Below, one piece after another: positions 61,925 to 64,000 of a stretch of 64,000 nt of DNA (the first letter of the stretch is position 1; each line of letters starts with the position of its first letter). Below the pieces are notes generated by a model that saw only the letters and a list, made by a program, of their open reading frames with translations, did no database searches and was not told the DNA's origin. The DNA is from Turneriella sp942492915 (lineage in GTDB: Bacteria; Spirochaetota; Leptospiria; Turneriellales; Turneriellaceae). The position numbers and the translations under genes are program-made. Location: NCBI GenBank assembly GCA_942492915.1, contig OW818662.1, forward strand, positions 2,976,001-3,040,000, read 5' to 3'.

Positions 61925-62689
61925 TCAGTTTTTCTCTGCGGCGAGGTAGATGCCCTTCAACGTCAGGTTGCGATCAACGACGTCGAAAAAGTCAGGTGCA
62001 AAATCGAGTGACTCAGAAATACCGCCGGTCGCGATCACGCGATGCGCTTTGCCCCCTTCGGGAAGGTCGCTTTTAATCTCTGCGAGAATCTCTTTGACGA
62101 CCCCGCGCCAACCGACGTATGCACCGATTTCAATCGCTTCGCCCGTCGACTTGCCGATCGCGCGCGAGGTGCGATGGAAGGCAATCTTGGGCAACTTTGC
62201 GGTGGCGTTAAAAAGAGCCTCTAGCGAAGACATGATTCCGGGTGCAATGACACCGCCCTGAAACACACCAGCTGTCACAACGGAAAAAGTGATCGCAGTA
62301 CCAAAATCAAGCACAATACAATCATTGCCGAAGTAGTGCACGGCGGCAAGCATATCCGCGACACGGTCGGCGCCCAAAGTCTGCTTTTGTGGATAATTAA
62401 AAGTGAAGTTTAGGGGCAGCTCAGCAGACACCCAAGTCACAGACTGCACGCCCAACGCGGCGATTGCATCGCTGACCGCAGCATTCGCCGCTGGTACAAC
62501 CGACGCCACAGCAGCCTTGTGGATCTTTTCGCCACCGGCCACGCCAATGAGCCATGCTTTGATGAAAAGCAGCCATTCATCTGCTGTACGGCGGCTTTCG
62601 GTCGCGAGCCGCAGCGTGTCGACGAGCTTGCCTTCACGCCACAAACCGACAACCGTGTGCGAATTACCGACGTCTGCTGTCAGGGTCAT
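61925..62689 (-). CDS. coaX: Type III pantothenate kinase
   Basis: 254 residues from ATG 62689, which has an AAGGA site at the right distance; an ATG three codons earlier (62698) lacks room for one. Motifs of type III PanK: ADVGNSHTVVGLW (phosphate-binding), TESRRTADEWL, GADRVADMLAAVHYF and VLDFGTAITFSVVTAGVFQGG. It phosphorylates pantothenate as the first step of coenzyme A synthesis, with no feedback inhibition and a need for a monovalent cation in known members. It is followed without a gap by the permease gene. Confidence 0.94.
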   Translation of the reverse strand: MTLTADVGNSHTVVGLWREGKLVDTLRLATESRRTADEWLLFIKAWLIGVAGGEKIHKAAVASVVPAANAAVSDAIAALGVQSVTWVSAELPLNFTFNYPQKQTLGADRVADMLAAVHYFGNDCIVLDFGTAITFSVVTAGVFQGGVIAPGIMSSLEALFNATAKLPKIAFHRTSRAIGKSTGEAIEIGAYVGWRGVVKEILAEIKSDLPEGGKAHRVIATGGISESLDFAPDFFDVVDRNLTLKGIYLAAEKN

Positions 62690-62713
62690 GGAGGGCATCC
62701 TTGCCCGACCCTG

Positions 62714-62747
62714 ACCTGACGACTTCGTGTCGTGCTGGTCAGCGTCA
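62714..62747. repeat. 34-base hairpin repeat, copy 1
   Basis: Exact 34-base direct repeat of 62773-62806. Each copy has outer CTGAC/GTCAG arms and an inner ACGAC/GTCGT stem. It lies between the HtrA and coaX genes (both minus). Confidence 0.85.
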
Positions 62748-62772
62748 AAGAGGCCCTCCGTGGCCGACGCTC

Positions 62773-62806
62773 ACCTGACGACTTCGTGTCGTGCTGGTCA
62801 GCGTCA
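62773..62806. repeat. 34-base hairpin repeat, copy 2
   Basis: Second exact copy, 25 bases from the first, overlapping the stop codon of the HtrA gene at 62804-62806. The pair may terminate transcription or stabilise the HtrA mRNA, or be a REP-like element. Confidence 0.85.
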
Positions 62807-63982
62807 CTGCTGTTGCTGCGGGGCTTCGGCGACCTTCACAGATACGGCGACTTCTTTGCCCTGGCGGATTAACTTCACTTCGATATTGGCGCCCACACCT
62901 TTTTGCAGCACTGCAGATTTTAATACAGAAAATTTTTCTGCGGGTTTACCGTCGATGTGTGTGATGAAGTCATTCGCCACGATGCCAGCTTTGAACGCGG
63001 GCGAACCGATGACGACCTGCGCGACGATGAGGCCGGTCTTGCCAGAGACGCCGAGTAGTTTGAGTTTTTCCTCTGTAACTTCGGGGTCGACGGATACGCC
63101 GATGTACCCCTGGCGAATCTTTTTGCCTGCTTTTAGTTTTTCGATCACATGCTTCGCATGGTTTATGGGAATCGCAAAGCCGATGCCGACGCTACCGCCC
63201 GATTGCGAGTAGATCATCTGGTTGATACCGATCACTTCACCGCGAACATTCAAGAGCGGTCCGCCTGAGTTTCCGGGATTAATGGATGCGTCGGTCTGTA
63301 TGCGGCTCACGCCGTCGGCCGAATTGACATCTTGCCCTTTTGATGAGATAATGCCGGTCGTCAGTGTCGATTGCAGACCGAATGGATTGCCGATCGCGAG
63401 CGACAGGTCGCCAACTTCAATTTTATCCGAGTCGCCGAGGTGCGCTGTTTTGAGGCCCTTCGCCCCGTCGATCTTGATCAGCGCAATATCAGAATTTGGG
63501 TCAGAGCCGACGAGTTTTGCGGTGTATTCTTTTCCGTTCGTGAGTTTAACCGTAATCTTATCAACTTTCTGCACGACGTGATGGTTCGTCACGGCGAAAC
63601 CGTCGCTTGATATGATAAATCCTGAACCTAAACCTGCGCGTTTTTGCTTCTGCTGCCCCTCAGGCACTTGAAAGAAACGACGAAACATCGGGTCATTAAA
63701 GAAGGGATGATTCATCTCGACTGTTTGCTCGGTCTCGATACGTATCACCGCCGGATTTACTTCTTTGTAAATTTCTCTGATCGCCTCTTGAAACTTCAGC
63801 ACATGTTGTACTGCGTCAGATTTCAGCAGCGGATTATCGGTACCCGCTTCTGCGACCGAACCGCCCCCGCAGGTGCCAGCGAACGGTGAAAATGCCACGC
63901 CTATCAGAAACACGAACAGCGTGAAGTTCGCCACGCCTATAGTGGAAAAACGAAACTTGCGTTTATTGAGCTTTCTGAACAT
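62804..63982 (-). CDS. HtrA/Deg-type serine protease with PDZ domain
   Basis: 392 residues from ATG 63982, after GGGAG. An N-terminal signal anchor (VANFTLFVFLIGVAFSPFAG) leads to the trypsin-like domain with the triad His (AVTNHHVVQ, near 133), Asp (PNSDIALIKI, near 163) and Ser (NPGNSGGPLL, near 240). One PDZ domain (GYIGVSVDPEVTEEKLKLL, GIVANDFITHIDGKPAEKF) is at the end. It degrades or refolds misfolded envelope proteins. Members with one PDZ are DegS- or MucD-like. The 34-base repeat overlaps its stop. Confidence 0.95.
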   Translation of the reverse strand: MFRKLNKRKFRFSTIGVANFTLFVFLIGVAFSPFAGTCGGGSVAEAGTDNPLLKSDAVQHVLKFQEAIREIYKEVNPAVIRIETEQTVEMNHPFFNDPMFRRFFQVPEGQQKQKRAGLGSGFIISSDGFAVTNHHVVQKVDKITVKLTNGKEYTAKLVGSDPNSDIALIKIDGAKGLKTAHLGDSDKIEVGDLSLAIGNPFGLQSTLTTGIISSKGQDVNSADGVSRIQTDASINPGNSGGPLLNVRGEVIGINQMIYSQSGGSVGIGFAIPINHAKHVIEKLKAGKKIRQGYIGVSVDPEVTEEKLKLLGVSGKTGLIVAQVVIGSPAFKAGIVANDFITHIDGKPAEKFSVLKSAVLQKGVGANIEVKLIRQGKEVAVSVKVAEAPQQQQ

Positions 63983-64000
63983 ATTTTCTCCCAAAAATCA

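Overview
The window is a bacterial chromosome segment of moderate GC with densely packed genes on both strands. Large lipoproteins with relaxed lipoboxes, a single LptF/G-type permease, an HDOD/cyclase pair, a CheY plus PilZ pair, a TetR-controlled desaturase and the overall style suggest a spirochaete of the Leptospirales (Turneriella/Leptonema/Leptospira-like). This is inference: no rRNA or species marker is present.

Left part (1-24.6 kb) is mostly conserved core. It holds a beta-propeller protein running off the left edge, a PsbP-like exported protein, an ankyrin membrane protein, an OafA-type acyltransferase with an SGNH domain, and HDOD plus an ATPase-like/adenylate cyclase fusion. Next come a fatty acid desaturase with its TetR regulator and operator-like repeats, thiol peroxidase, an rRNA methyltransferase-like protein, an SH3-like protein and DUF2237. 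A 1210-residue Ig/FN3/propeller lipoprotein, a 2'-5' RNA ligase-like protein, a CPXCG protein, GcvT, a cold-shock-tailed protein, an ECF-like sigma factor directly after glmS, TatD, tRNA-Leu(UAA) and tRNA-Cys(GCA) follow.

Middle part (24.6-48.8 kb) is an accessory cell-surface glycan or lipid-modification island that starts next to the tRNA pair. Composition is mosaic, strands alternate, genes overlap and many starts have weak ribosome binding sites. It encodes GNAT acetyltransferases, multi-membrane GT-C type glycosyltransferases, polyprenyl-phosphate-type GT2 enzymes, two Asp/Asn-hydroxylase-family (LpxO-like) proteins, methyltransferases, two B12-binding radical SAM proteins and a membrane protein with a spermidine-synthase fold. 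The most unusual part is 39.7-48.8 kb. A module of GNAT, then a GT-C with an invariant PCCGE motif, then a DPM1-like GT2 appears as tandem diverging copies. One copy has a GNAT decayed by frameshifts and deletion, and one GT2 is apparently reduced to a scar. I infer a Gtr-like system: GT2 loads a sugar on a lipid carrier, GT-C transfers it outside the membrane, and GNAT acetylates the precursor. Duplication and recombination of the module would vary the surface.

Right part (48.8-64 kb) has two small lipoproteins downstream of a 1815-residue repeat-rich lipoprotein, a 1083-residue Calx-beta/propeller lipoprotein, a small membrane protein with CheY and a receiver-like/PilZ protein, an LptF/G permease, type III pantothenate kinase, a pair of 34-nt hairpin repeats, and an HtrA-type protease at the right edge.
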